Assembly (NCBI RefSeq): GCF_012273015.1
Contig: NZ_CP050954.1
Location: 1,674,001 to 1,738,000 of the forward strand
From: Hymenobacter sp. BT18
GTDB taxonomy: Bacteria; Bacteroidota; Bacteroidia; Cytophagales; Hymenobacteraceae
Direction: 5' to 3'
DNA: 64,000 nucleotides
Shown piece after piece: positions 42,677 through 49,964 of this stretch. The position numbers and the translations under genes are program-made. Numbering within the stretch: the stretch's first letter is position 1; each line of letters starts with the position of its first letter. The notes beneath the pieces were generated by a model that was not told where the DNA came from, did no database searches, and saw only the letters and a program-made list of their open reading frames with translations.

Positions 42677-43726
42677 TTAGCTAAACAGCTCCCCCGTAGT
42701 GCCGCTGTTGCCGCGCAGGTGCTGGGGCATGAGGCGGCCCAGGTGCTGGTAGGCGTGCTCGGTGGCTTCACGGCCCCGGCTGGTGCGCTTGATGTAGCCT
42801 TCCTGAATCAGGAACGGCTCGTACACTTCCTCGATGGTTTCGGCTTCCTCGCCGCAGGCTGTGGCAATGGTGCTCAGGCCTACTGGTCCACCCTTAAACT
42901 TGTCGATGATGGTGCTCAGGATGCGCTTGTCCATGTCGTCGAGGCCGCGGGCGTCCACATCCAGCGCCGAAAGGGCAAACTGGGAAATATCCTGGGTGAT
43001 GGTGCCGGTGCCTTTGATCTGGGCGAAGTCGCGGGTGCGGCGCAGCAGGTTGTTGGCAATACGCGGGGTACCGCGTGAGCGGCGGGCAATTTCGAAGGCC
43101 GCATCCTCGTGAATGGGTGTGCCCAGGATTTCAGCCGAGCGTTTCACAATGCTGGTCAGCAACGGGGCGTCGTAGTACTCCAGACGGGCCGAAATACCGA
43201 AGCGCGCCCGCAGCGGCGAGGTGAGCATACCGGAGCGCGTGGTGGCCCCAATCAGCGTAAAGGGCGACAGGGAAATCTGCACGGAGCGGGCGTTGGGGCC
43301 CGAGTCGAGCATGATGTCGATGCGGTAGTCCTCCATAGCCGAGTAGAGGTATTCCTCCACCACGGGGTTCAGACGGTGAATTTCATCGATGAACAGCACG
43401 TCGTGCGGCTCCAGGTTGGTGAGCAGGCCTGCCAAGTCAGAAGGCTTGTCGAGCACCGGGCCGGAGGTCATCTTGATACCCGCCTGCAGCTCGTTGGCAA
43501 TGATGTGCGAGAGGGTGGTTTTGCCCAGGCCGGGCGGGCCGTGCAGCAGCACGTGGTCGAGGGCCTCGCCGCGCTGCCGGGCAGCTCCCACAAATACTTT
43601 CAGGTTTTCCACCACCTTGTCCTGCCCCGCGAAATCAGAGAAGCTGAGCGGGCGGAGGGCCTTGTCGATGTCTTTATCGGTGGCATCCATGTGGGCATTG
43701 CCGCCGGTGAGGTATTGTTCGCGCAT
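42677..43726 (-). CDS. ruvB: Holliday junction branch migration helicase RuvB
   Basis: 349 residues from ATG 43726 (an internal ATG at 43690 is also possible; an upstream in-frame ATG would add 43 non-conserved residues). Features seen are [19 protein letters not shown], Walker A G-P-P-G-L-G-K-T, Walker B L-F-I-D-E-I-H, the G-A-T-T-R-S-G-M sensor and the arginine finger region R-A-R-F-G, then the winged-helix end with G-P-V-G-L-S-T-I-A. It drives branch migration with RuvA in recombinational repair. ruvA is not adjacent. Confidence 0.96.
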   Translation of the reverse strand: MREQYLTGGNAHMDATDKDIDKALRPLSFSDFAGQDKVVENLKVFVGAARQRGEALDHVLLHGPPGLGKTTLSHIIANELQAGIKMTSGPVLDKPSDLAGLLTNLEPHDVLFIDEIHRLNPVVEEYLYSAMEDYRIDIMLDSGPNARSVQISLSPFTLIGATTRSGMLTSPLRARFGISARLEYYDAPLLTSIVKRSAEILGTPIHEDAAFEIARRSRGTPRIANNLLRRTRDFAQIKGTGTITQDISQFALSALDVDARGLDDMDKRILSTIIDKFKGGPVGLSTIATACGEEAETIEEVYEPFLIQEGYIKRTSRGREATEHAYQHLGRLMPQHLRGNSGTTGELFS

Positions 43727-43909
43727 GTGCAAAAGAAGCGGAAAGTTGAGTAGCAAGGTAACACTGCGGCGGCAGGATTTGTCCCCAAGACGCACAATTT
43801 TATTAGCAAATCCCGGCAGAACACTGCCGTTTTTACTAAATAAATTGGCAACCATCGGAGGTTAGGCATTCTGGGCCGACTATGTACCTTGCGCTCCAAA
43901 CCCTTGCCT

Positions 43910-44872
43910 ATGTCTGCTGCCTCTGCTTCCTGGCTTGATGCCCTGCCAGCCGATTTCTACGATCAGCTGGCCCACTGCCTGAGTCTGCATGGCATGGCCT
44001 GCGCTGAACTCTTAAGTCAACCCGCTGCTCAGCCCCTTATTGCGCTTAGCGGGCTTGGCCTGGATACCGTTCAGCAGCTCAACCAGATTCAAACGCACGA
44101 GGCCTTGCTTACAGCCCTGCGCACGACGCCCCTGCAGCTCTACCACCTGCTCTTGCTGGGGCGCCTTACCCTCGATACCAATTTAGCTACGCCCGTACTT
44201 GCATACGTGCAGCGCCAGATGAGCATTACGCCCGAGCAGCTGGTGCAATTGCGTACCTACTGTCTGGAGCTGAGCGGCGCCTTTCTCTCTACCTTAGAGG
44301 AGCACCTGCCTGCTCCGGCCGGTTCTGCCTCGCTGGGACTCCACCGCCTGCGCGTGGAAGAAGCTTTTGAGGAACTACTGGCGGGGCAGCAAGCACAGCT
44401 GCCCGCAGCCAACCTGCGGCTGGCGGAACCCCAGTTGCAGATGCTGCGGTTGGCTTTGCTGCTGGTACATAGCCTGCCCCAGGCCGCCGACCACCCCTTC
44501 CTGCGCGCCGTGGGCAAACTTCCGCAGCTTACCAGCGCGGCCCTGGAACCCCTGATTGAGCGGCTGAGCGGCATCCGGGCCCAGGAGCAGCTGCAGCTCA
44601 CCATGCCGGAGCTGGTGCAGCTCTATCAGGGCATGCAGGTCTGCGGGATGGTGTTTGTGTCGGATGTGATGAGCCGCATTGGCCTGGAAGACGCCTTTCC
44701 CATGATTTCGGTTGAGGAGGGCGCGGCATCGGAGCCCTCCCCGGCCAGTCACCGGCAGGCGGTGGGCGAAATGGTGAGCGGCTTCACGCGCTGGGTGCAG
44801 CAAACCTTCCCCGACGACGCCGACATTGCGCAGGCCCGCCGGGAAGTGCTGGCCCTGGCCGATTACCTGTAA
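43910..44872 (+). CDS. Protein of unknown function, Leu/Gln/Ala-rich
   Basis: 320 residues from ATG 43910; an upstream TTG (43889) is also in frame. It is predicted all-helical, rich in Leu, Gln and Ala, with no signal peptide, membrane segment or known motif. Repeated patterns such as L-x-x-L-x-x-L suggest an alpha-solenoid or coiled bundle. It is divergent from ruvB. I do not recognise it. A TACCTTGC sequence at 43885 is a poor -7 match. Confidence 0.7.
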   Translation: MSAASASWLDALPADFYDQLAHCLSLHGMACAELLSQPAAQPLIALSGLGLDTVQQLNQIQTHEALLTALRTTPLQLYHLLLLGRLTLDTNLATPVLAYVQRQMSITPEQLVQLRTYCLELSGAFLSTLEEHLPAPAGSASLGLHRLRVEEAFEELLAGQQAQLPAANLRLAEPQLQMLRLALLLVHSLPQAADHPFLRAVGKLPQLTSAALEPLIERLSGIRAQEQLQLTMPELVQLYQGMQVCGMVFVSDVMSRIGLEDAFPMISVEEGAASEPSPASHRQAVGEMVSGFTRWVQQTFPDDADIAQARREVLALADYL

Positions 44873-44888
44873 GAACGCAGGCAGTTAA

Positions 44889-44931
44889 AGAGTATTATCC
44901 TGCACTCTGCTCAGGATGATACTCTTTATTT
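44889..44931. terminator. Bidirectional terminator with a REP-like core
   Basis: A 16-bp stem with one G-U pair (AAAGAGTATTATCCTG / CAGGATGATACTCTTT) sits between convergent genes. The right arm contains CTCAGGATGA, also the end of the REP-like element at 42582. Confidence 0.7.
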
Positions 44932-44932
44932 C

Positions 44933-45277
44933 TTAGTGAGCTGGGAGGAGCACTTCTATTTCCAGGTGCAGCCAGTCGTCTTCCCAGGCTTTGTGCGTCA
45001 GGCGGGCCGTCAGCGGAAAGCCGGCGTCGAGCAGGCGGGCCACAGTTTCGTTACGGCCTTCGGGCAGGTAGCCCAGCCAGAAGGCGTCGGGGCCGGCGGT
45101 GAGCACCCGCACGGCCCAGTCGTCGAAGGTGCTGTCGGACTCCCGCTCCACGGCCAGGGCCTGACCGGGCTGGAGCTGGGGCTCAAACTCGCGCAGGCCG
45201 GCGCGGTGGGTAGTGCCAGCTACGAGACATTCCAGTAAAACCAACTCCCGGCCGGTGGGGGAAACAGCAATAGCCAT
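44933..45277 (-). CDS. Stand-alone HIRAN-domain protein
   Basis: 114 residues. The sequence LVAGTTHRAGLREFEPQLQPGQ, the R-E-S-D-S-T-F-D-D-W-A-V-R-V strand and L-G-Y-L-P-E-G-R-N-E-T-V-A-R-L-L-D-A-G match the HIRAN domain, found in helicases such as HLTF where it binds 3' DNA ends. Here it is the only domain. A role in DNA damage is inferred by family only. It is divergent from the DUF4268 gene. Confidence 0.8.
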   Translation of the reverse strand: MAIAVSPTGRELVLLECLVAGTTHRAGLREFEPQLQPGQALAVERESDSTFDDWAVRVLTAGPDAFWLGYLPEGRNETVARLLDAGFPLTARLTHKAWEDDWLHLEIEVLLPAH

Positions 45278-45399
45278 AGGGCGACAAGATGTGGATGAGG
45301 CCGTAAGTATAACACCAACGCCCTCAGTGCGCCAGGGCTGACCCTTGGAATTTACCGGAATTCAGGTGCCGCGCCGTCGGACGCACGATCCGCAGGCTA

Positions 45400-45407
45400 T
45401 ACTTTTG
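45400..45407 (+). promoter_or_regulatory. Promoter -7 box of the DUF4268 gene
   Basis: TACTTTTG fits TAnnTTTG and ends 8 bases before the ATG, so the transcript would be nearly leaderless. Confidence 0.55.
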
Positions 45408-45415
45408 CCGCCACT

Positions 45416-45877
45416 ATGTACAGCAAAACCGAAGTAACCCAGCTCCGCCAAGCCTTCTGGACCACCTTTGGCCAGTATATGCAGCCCGTGCCCGGTGCCG
45501 AGGGCGAGCGGGTGAACTGGGTGAACTACAAAACCGGCCTCAAGCACGTGTACTTCCGCCTGCACGCCGACGGCCGCCACGCCACCATTGGCATCGACAT
45601 CACCCACCCCGACGCCGGCCTGCGGGAGTTGTTCTATGCCCAGTTTCAGGAAGTGCGGCTGCTGCTGGAAGAAGCCACCGGCGAGGCCTGGACCTGGGAA
45701 CCCGAAGCCGTGAATGAAAGCGGCCAGCCCGTGGCCCGCATCTACCAGGAGCTGCGCCCTATGAACCTATTCAGCCGCGACGACTGGCCCCGGTTGATTT
45801 CCTTTTTCAAGCCCCGCATTATGGCGCTGGATGCCTTCTGGAGCACGGGACAGTACGCGTTTGATGAGCTGCGGTGA
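45416..45877 (+). CDS. DUF4268 protein
   Basis: 153 residues. The DUF4268 core is clear: QAFWTTFGQYMQPVPG, W-V-N-Y-K-T-G-L-K-H-V-Y-F-R-L, I-G-I-D-I-T-H-P-D-x-G-L-R, and the F-S-R-D-D-W-P-R-L-I-S-F-F segment. The family is often the C-terminal half of larger proteins, and here it is alone and of full domain length. The function is unknown; a nuclease-like fold has been suggested for relatives. The start sits just after the promoter. Confidence 0.85.
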   Translation: MYSKTEVTQLRQAFWTTFGQYMQPVPGAEGERVNWVNYKTGLKHVYFRLHADGRHATIGIDITHPDAGLRELFYAQFQEVRLLLEEATGEAWTWEPEAVNESGQPVARIYQELRPMNLFSRDDWPRLISFFKPRIMALDAFWSTGQYAFDELR

Positions 45878-46121
45878 AAGCAATGATCCTACCCACTACC
45901 ATTGGCTAGTAGCCGCCAAGCTGGCAACCAATACGTGGCACGGCCAGCAGCACTTGTGTCTCCTTTCCTGTTAGGTTGAGAACTGGCTGCTGGAGGTGAC
46001 GCGGTAAGCCCGATAAGGGCGCTTTGGCGCTGTTAGGGTACGGCTGCCGCCATAGCAATCAGGCGGCTTGCAGGTTTTTGCTTATGTTGTTTGCCTCAAT
46101 CTATTTCTTCCTTCCCTTATC

Positions 46122-46487
46122 ATGAAAAAACGTTTTCTCGCCGCCGCCTTATTGCTGAGTGCCACGGTTTCCTGGGCCTTTTATCCGAAGCCCGCCGCGT
46201 CAACGGGGTACATGATGGTTACCGGCGTGGGGCGCACCGCGGGCCTGGGCTCCTTCAACGCCAGCCTGACGGTCACGTCTGAATCGGGCGAACAAACCAC
46301 TGAAGCACTGGACAGTAAAATGGTTAGCCCCAAGAATGTAGCGGAGGGGTTTCTGGCGCTGCATCAGCTGGAATTGCGCAAATTAAACCAGTTGGCGGCC
46401 GAGGGATGGAGCGTAATCGGCGTGACGCAGAACAATAGTTATCAGGGAGTCATCAATGAAACCACTTATCTACTCCGGAAGCTGTAA
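46122..46487 (+). CDS. Small exported protein, unknown
   Basis: 121 residues from the ATG followed by K-K-R. A signal peptide (about 1-20, ending S-W-A) is clear. The mature part (YMMVTGVGRTAGLGSFNASLTVTS, ALHQLELRKLNQLAAEGWSVIGVT) is a short alpha/beta sequence of a type found in Bacteroidota hypothetical proteins; I cannot assign it. A terminator follows. Confidence 0.65.
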   Translation: MKKRFLAAALLLSATVSWAFYPKPAASTGYMMVTGVGRTAGLGSFNASLTVTSESGEQTTEALDSKMVSPKNVAEGFLALHQLELRKLNQLAAEGWSVIGVTQNNSYQGVINETTYLLRKL

Positions 46488-46507
46488 GTACACCTGTAGC
46501 AGCCAAC

Positions 46508-46545
46508 AAAAAGCCCCGCTGACGAGTGTGTCAGCGGGGCTTTTC
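46508..46545. terminator. Bidirectional terminator
   Basis: A 14-bp perfect stem (AAAAGCCCCGCTGA / TCAGCGGGGCTTTT) with an 8-base loop between convergent genes. Confidence 0.9.
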
Positions 46546-46562
46546 AAGCAAAACTTATCAGC

Positions 46563-47795
46563 TTACTTAAACGCCTGAATACCGGTGATGTCGGCGCCGG
46601 TGATGAGCAGATGGATGTCGTGGGTGCCTTCATAGGTGATGACGGACTCTAGGTTCATCATGTGGCGCATGATGGGGTACTCGCCCGTGATGCCCATGCC
46701 GCCGTGAATCTGGCGGGCTTCGCGGGCTACGTGCAAGGCCATGTCCACCGAGTTGCGCTTAGCCATCGAAATCTGGGCCGAAGTGGCTTTGCCGGCATTT
46801 TTGAGCATACCGAGGCGCCACACCATCAGCTGAGCCTTGGTGATTTCGGTAATCATTTCGGCCAGCTTTTTCTGCTGCAGCTGGAAGCTAGCAATGGGCT
46901 TGCCGAACTGCTCACGCTCTAACGAGTATTTCAGCGCCGACTCGTAGCAGTCGATAGCCACGCCGATGGCGCCCCAGGCAATACCGTAGCGGGCCGAGTC
47001 GAGGCAGCCGAGCGGGCCTTTGAGGCCTTCCACGTTGGGCAGCAGGTTTTCCTTGGGCACCTTCACGTTGTCGAACACCAGCTCGCCGGTGATGCTGGCG
47101 CGCAGGCTCCACTTGTTGTGGATTTCGGGGGCGGTGAAGCCTTCCATGCCGCGCTCCACGATAACCCCGCGGATACGGCCGGCTTCATCCTTGGCCCATA
47201 CCACGGCCACCTGGCTTTCGGGGGAGTTGGAAATCCAGAGCTTGGCACCATTCAGCAGATAATAGTCGCCCATATCCTTGATGGTGGTGACCATGCCGCC
47301 GGGGTTCGAGCCGTGGTCGGGCTCGGTGAGGCCGAAGCAGCCCAGCCACTCGCCGGAGGCCAGCTTGGGCAGGTACTTGCGGCGCTGCTCCTCGGAGCCG
47401 TACTGGTAGATGGGGAACATCACCAGGGAGCCTTGCACCGAGGCCGTAGAGCGCATGCCGGAGTCGCCGCGCTCAATTTCCTGCATGATGAGGCCGTAGC
47501 TGATGTAGTCGAGGCCGCCCCCGCCGTACTCCGTGGGAATAGTGGGCCCGAACGCGCCGACGTCGCCAAACTTGCGCACGATTTCGGAGGGGAAATGCGC
47601 CTGCTGGGCCCACTTCTCGATGTTGGGCGAAATTTCCTTTTTCACGAAGTCGCGGATGCTCTGGCGGATGAGCTTGTGCTCTTCCGTGAGCAGGTCGTCG
47701 ATGTCGTAGTAATCGGTGAAGCCTGCGGCGTTTAGGGAGCCTTTGTTGCGTTGCACCTGGGCCTTGGGGGAAAGAACGTCGGTTTCCGAAGACAT
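46563..47795 (-). CDS. Glutaryl-CoA dehydrogenase-like acyl-CoA dehydrogenase
   Basis: 410 residues from ATG 47795; an upstream in-frame start (47840) would precede the promoter box. F-G-L-T-E-P-D-H-G-S-N-P-G-G-M and W-I-S-N-S are the FAD/substrate region, and G-C-L-D-S-A-R-Y-G-I-A-W-G, R-E-Q-F-G-K-P-I and N-L-E-S-V-I-T-Y-E-G-T-H-D-I-H with the catalytic Glu match glutaryl-CoA dehydrogenase more closely than short-chain dehydrogenases. It oxidises glutaryl-CoA, and in that family also decarboxylates it, in lysine breakdown. No other catabolic gene is adjacent. Confidence 0.88.
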   Translation of the reverse strand: MSSETDVLSPKAQVQRNKGSLNAAGFTDYYDIDDLLTEEHKLIRQSIRDFVKKEISPNIEKWAQQAHFPSEIVRKFGDVGAFGPTIPTEYGGGGLDYISYGLIMQEIERGDSGMRSTASVQGSLVMFPIYQYGSEEQRRKYLPKLASGEWLGCFGLTEPDHGSNPGGMVTTIKDMGDYYLLNGAKLWISNSPESQVAVVWAKDEAGRIRGVIVERGMEGFTAPEIHNKWSLRASITGELVFDNVKVPKENLLPNVEGLKGPLGCLDSARYGIAWGAIGVAIDCYESALKYSLEREQFGKPIASFQLQQKKLAEMITEITKAQLMVWRLGMLKNAGKATSAQISMAKRNSVDMALHVAREARQIHGGMGITGEYPIMRHMMNLESVITYEGTHDIHLLITGADITGIQAFK

Positions 47796-47822
47796 AGTAA
47801 ATGGGTGGGTGGGAATCGGGGC

Positions 47823-47830
47823 CAAAGATA
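47823..47830 (-). promoter_or_regulatory. Promoter -7 box of the acyl-CoA dehydrogenase gene
   Basis: TATCTTTG on the minus strand fits TAnnTTTG, 27 bases before the chosen ATG. Confidence 0.55.
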
Positions 47831-47972
47831 GGAGTTTCAACCTGCTGAACAGCCTGGGGACGTGGTTGGTTGCGAAGCGTGGCAGCCCCCGCCAGGAAAT
47901 TTCTCTGCCGCTTATGCAATTTTACCGTACTGGCTATATTCCACCTCTCCTTCCCTTCCCGACCACCCAATT

Positions 47973-49712
47973 ATGAGTCACGAAAAAAAGCTGAACGAGC
48001 TGGAAGCCACCGCCATCTGCGGCAACGACATTTCGTCTTCCTGCCTGTACGTATCAGCCCTGGCCATTGCCTACGCCGGGCAGTACGCCTGGATTGCCCT
48101 GCTCATCGTAGGCGCCGTCCTGTTTCTGTTCCGCAAAATCTACGGCGAAGTGGTGGGCGCCCTGCCCCTGAATGGCGGCGCCTACAATGTGCTACTGAAT
48201 ACCACCAGCAAGCGTAACGCGGCCCTGGCGGCTTGCCTGACCATCCTCTCGTACATGGCTACAGCCGTTATTTCGGCTTCCGAGGCCATGCACTACCTGC
48301 ATACACTCTGGCACGGGCTGCCCATCATTGGGGCCACGCTGGGGCTGTTGGGGCTATTTCTGGTGCTCACCATCCTGGGCATTTCGGAGTCGGCGAAGGT
48401 GGCGGTGGGCATTTTCCTGGTGCATCTGGCTTCGCTCACCATCCTGGTAGCCTGCGCTGTTTGGTACTTGGCTACGCACGGCGTTGACAACCTCACGCTC
48501 AACTTCCAGCTCCCGGTGAAGGGCGGCAGCATTCTGGGGGCCCTCTTTTTCGGGTTCAGCGCGGCCATGCTGGGCATCTCCGGGTTCGAGAGTTCGGCCA
48601 ACTTTGTGGAGGAGCAGGCACCGGGTGTTTTTCAGAAAACGCTCCGCAACATGTGGGTGGTCGTCAGCTTTTTCAACCCCGTTATTGCCTTTCTAGCCAT
48701 AGCCGTGCTGCCCATGGTGGAAGTTGGGGAACACACGGAAACACTGCTTTCGCACCTGGGCAACACCACCGGCGGCCGCTGGTTGGGCATCCTGATTTCC
48801 ATTGATGCCGTGGCCGTGCTGAGTGGAGCCGTGCTTACCTCGTTTGTGGGGGTGAGCGGGCTGATGAAGCGCATGACCCTGGACCGGATTCTGCCGCAGT
48901 TCTTTTTGAAAGAGAATAAGGCTGGAAGCAACTACCTTATTCTCATCGTCTTTTTCGTGCTCTGCGTGTCGGTGCTGCTGATTACCAACGGGCAGCTGGG
49001 GCCGCTGTCGGGCGTGTATACCATTTCGTTTTTGTCGGTTATGGCCTTCTTCGCCCTGGGCAACTTTCTGCTCAAGAGCAAGCGGCCCAAGCTGCCGCGC
49101 CCGGTGTACGCGGGCATCCTCACCGTTACGCTGGCGCTGCTGGGCATTCTGGTGGCGTTATACGGCAACATCAAAATTCACCCCGACTACCTGATTGTGT
49201 TCCTGCAGTACTTCCTGCCGGCCATGCTGGTGGTGTATGTGATGCTGAACCGCACGGCCATTCTTAACCTCATTCTGGCGGCGGCCAACTCCTTTGCTAC
49301 CCATTCGCCCCGCGTTTCGCGCCTGAGTCGCCTGAAAGTGCTGCACCTACTGCGGGAGCTGCACAAGCAGGAGTTCGTGTTCTTTACGAAGGGCGACAAC
49401 GTGTCGAACCTCAACAAAGTCATGGCCTACGTGGTAGAAAACGAGTTTACCACCCGCCTGAAAATTGTGACGCTGCTCAAACCTGGCGAGCAGTATTCCC
49501 CAGAGCTTCTCACCGATATTCGCGTGCTGGACCGCGCCTACGAGCAAATTGAAGTAGACTTTGTAACGATGGAAGGCCAGTTTGGCCCTGAGCTCATCGA
49601 CCAGCTTTCCAAGGAATGGGGCATTCCCAAGAACTTCATGTTCATCGGCTCCCCCGGCAACCAGTTTCCCTACCACGTTTCCGAGCTGGGCGGCGTGCGC
49701 CTGATTATCTGA
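47973..49712 (+). CDS. APC-family amino-acid permease with cytoplasmic C-terminal domain
   Basis: 579 residues with about 12 predicted membrane segments over 25-455. The start ELEATAICGNDISSSCLYVSAL and GALPLNGGAYNVLL with a G-F-S-A-A-M-L-G-I-S-G-F-E-S-S segment are the APC superfamily substrate-binding helices. Residues about 470-579 form a soluble tail (L-H-L-L-R-E-L-H-K-Q-E-F-V-F-F, then K-I-V-T-L-L-K-P-G-E-Q) like a regulatory domain. The substrate is unknown. The ATG at 47973 gives the usual N-terminus; an in-frame start further upstream (47862) adds 37 unlikely residues. It is divergent from the acyl-CoA dehydrogenase gene. Confidence 0.88.
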   Translation: MSHEKKLNELEATAICGNDISSSCLYVSALAIAYAGQYAWIALLIVGAVLFLFRKIYGEVVGALPLNGGAYNVLLNTTSKRNAALAACLTILSYMATAVISASEAMHYLHTLWHGLPIIGATLGLLGLFLVLTILGISESAKVAVGIFLVHLASLTILVACAVWYLATHGVDNLTLNFQLPVKGGSILGALFFGFSAAMLGISGFESSANFVEEQAPGVFQKTLRNMWVVVSFFNPVIAFLAIAVLPMVEVGEHTETLLSHLGNTTGGRWLGILISIDAVAVLSGAVLTSFVGVSGLMKRMTLDRILPQFFLKENKAGSNYLILIVFFVLCVSVLLITNGQLGPLSGVYTISFLSVMAFFALGNFLLKSKRPKLPRPVYAGILTVTLALLGILVALYGNIKIHPDYLIVFLQYFLPAMLVVYVMLNRTAILNLILAAANSFATHSPRVSRLSRLKVLHLLRELHKQEFVFFTKGDNVSNLNKVMAYVVENEFTTRLKIVTLLKPGEQYSPELLTDIRVLDRAYEQIEVDFVTMEGQFGPELIDQLSKEWGIPKNFMFIGSPGNQFPYHVSELGGVRLII

Positions 49713-49778
49713 ACCTCGGATTCGGGCGGATTTTTCGGATTCCGCGGATTTTGTGGACCATTCTCCCTACTTGGTTTC

Positions 49779-49861
49779 TCATTCTGAACGGAGCGAAGGA
49801 CCTTATCAGGCTGCAATAAATCGTGCCGATGTAATAAGGTCCTTCGCTCCGTTCAGAATGA
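49779..49861. repeat. REP-like inverted repeat, copy 2
   Basis: The 28-base arms 49779-49806 and 49834-49861 are perfect reverse complements, sharing a GGAGCGAAGGACCTT core with copy 1 at 42582. The spacer differs, so the arms are the conserved part. Confidence 0.8.
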
Positions 49862-49862
49862 C

Positions 49863-49907
49863 AGACAATAAAAATGCCTCGCACAGTGCGAGGCATTTTT
49901 ATTGTCT
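49863..49907. terminator. 22-bp palindrome, bidirectional terminator
   Basis: The arms 49863-49884 and 49886-49907 are exact reverse complements around one central base. A GC-rich core (ATGCCTCGCAC) is flanked by A/T runs on each side, so it should stop transcription from both convergent genes. Confidence 0.85.
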
Positions 49908-49964
49908 AAAGACTGCGCCATTCACAAAACCGCGAAATCCGAAAAATCTGCCCGAATCCGTGGT

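Larger units (their letters stand above)
49717..49960. repeat. Nested inverted repeats between the permease and the TonB receptor
   Basis: The outer arms 49717-49741 and 49936-49960 are reverse complements (25 bases, one G-U type difference), and the pairing continues imperfectly to about 49755 and 49924. Inside lie REP-like copy 2 (49779-49861) and a 22-bp palindrome (49863-49907). All three are centred on different points, giving a compact structured region. Confidence 0.7.
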
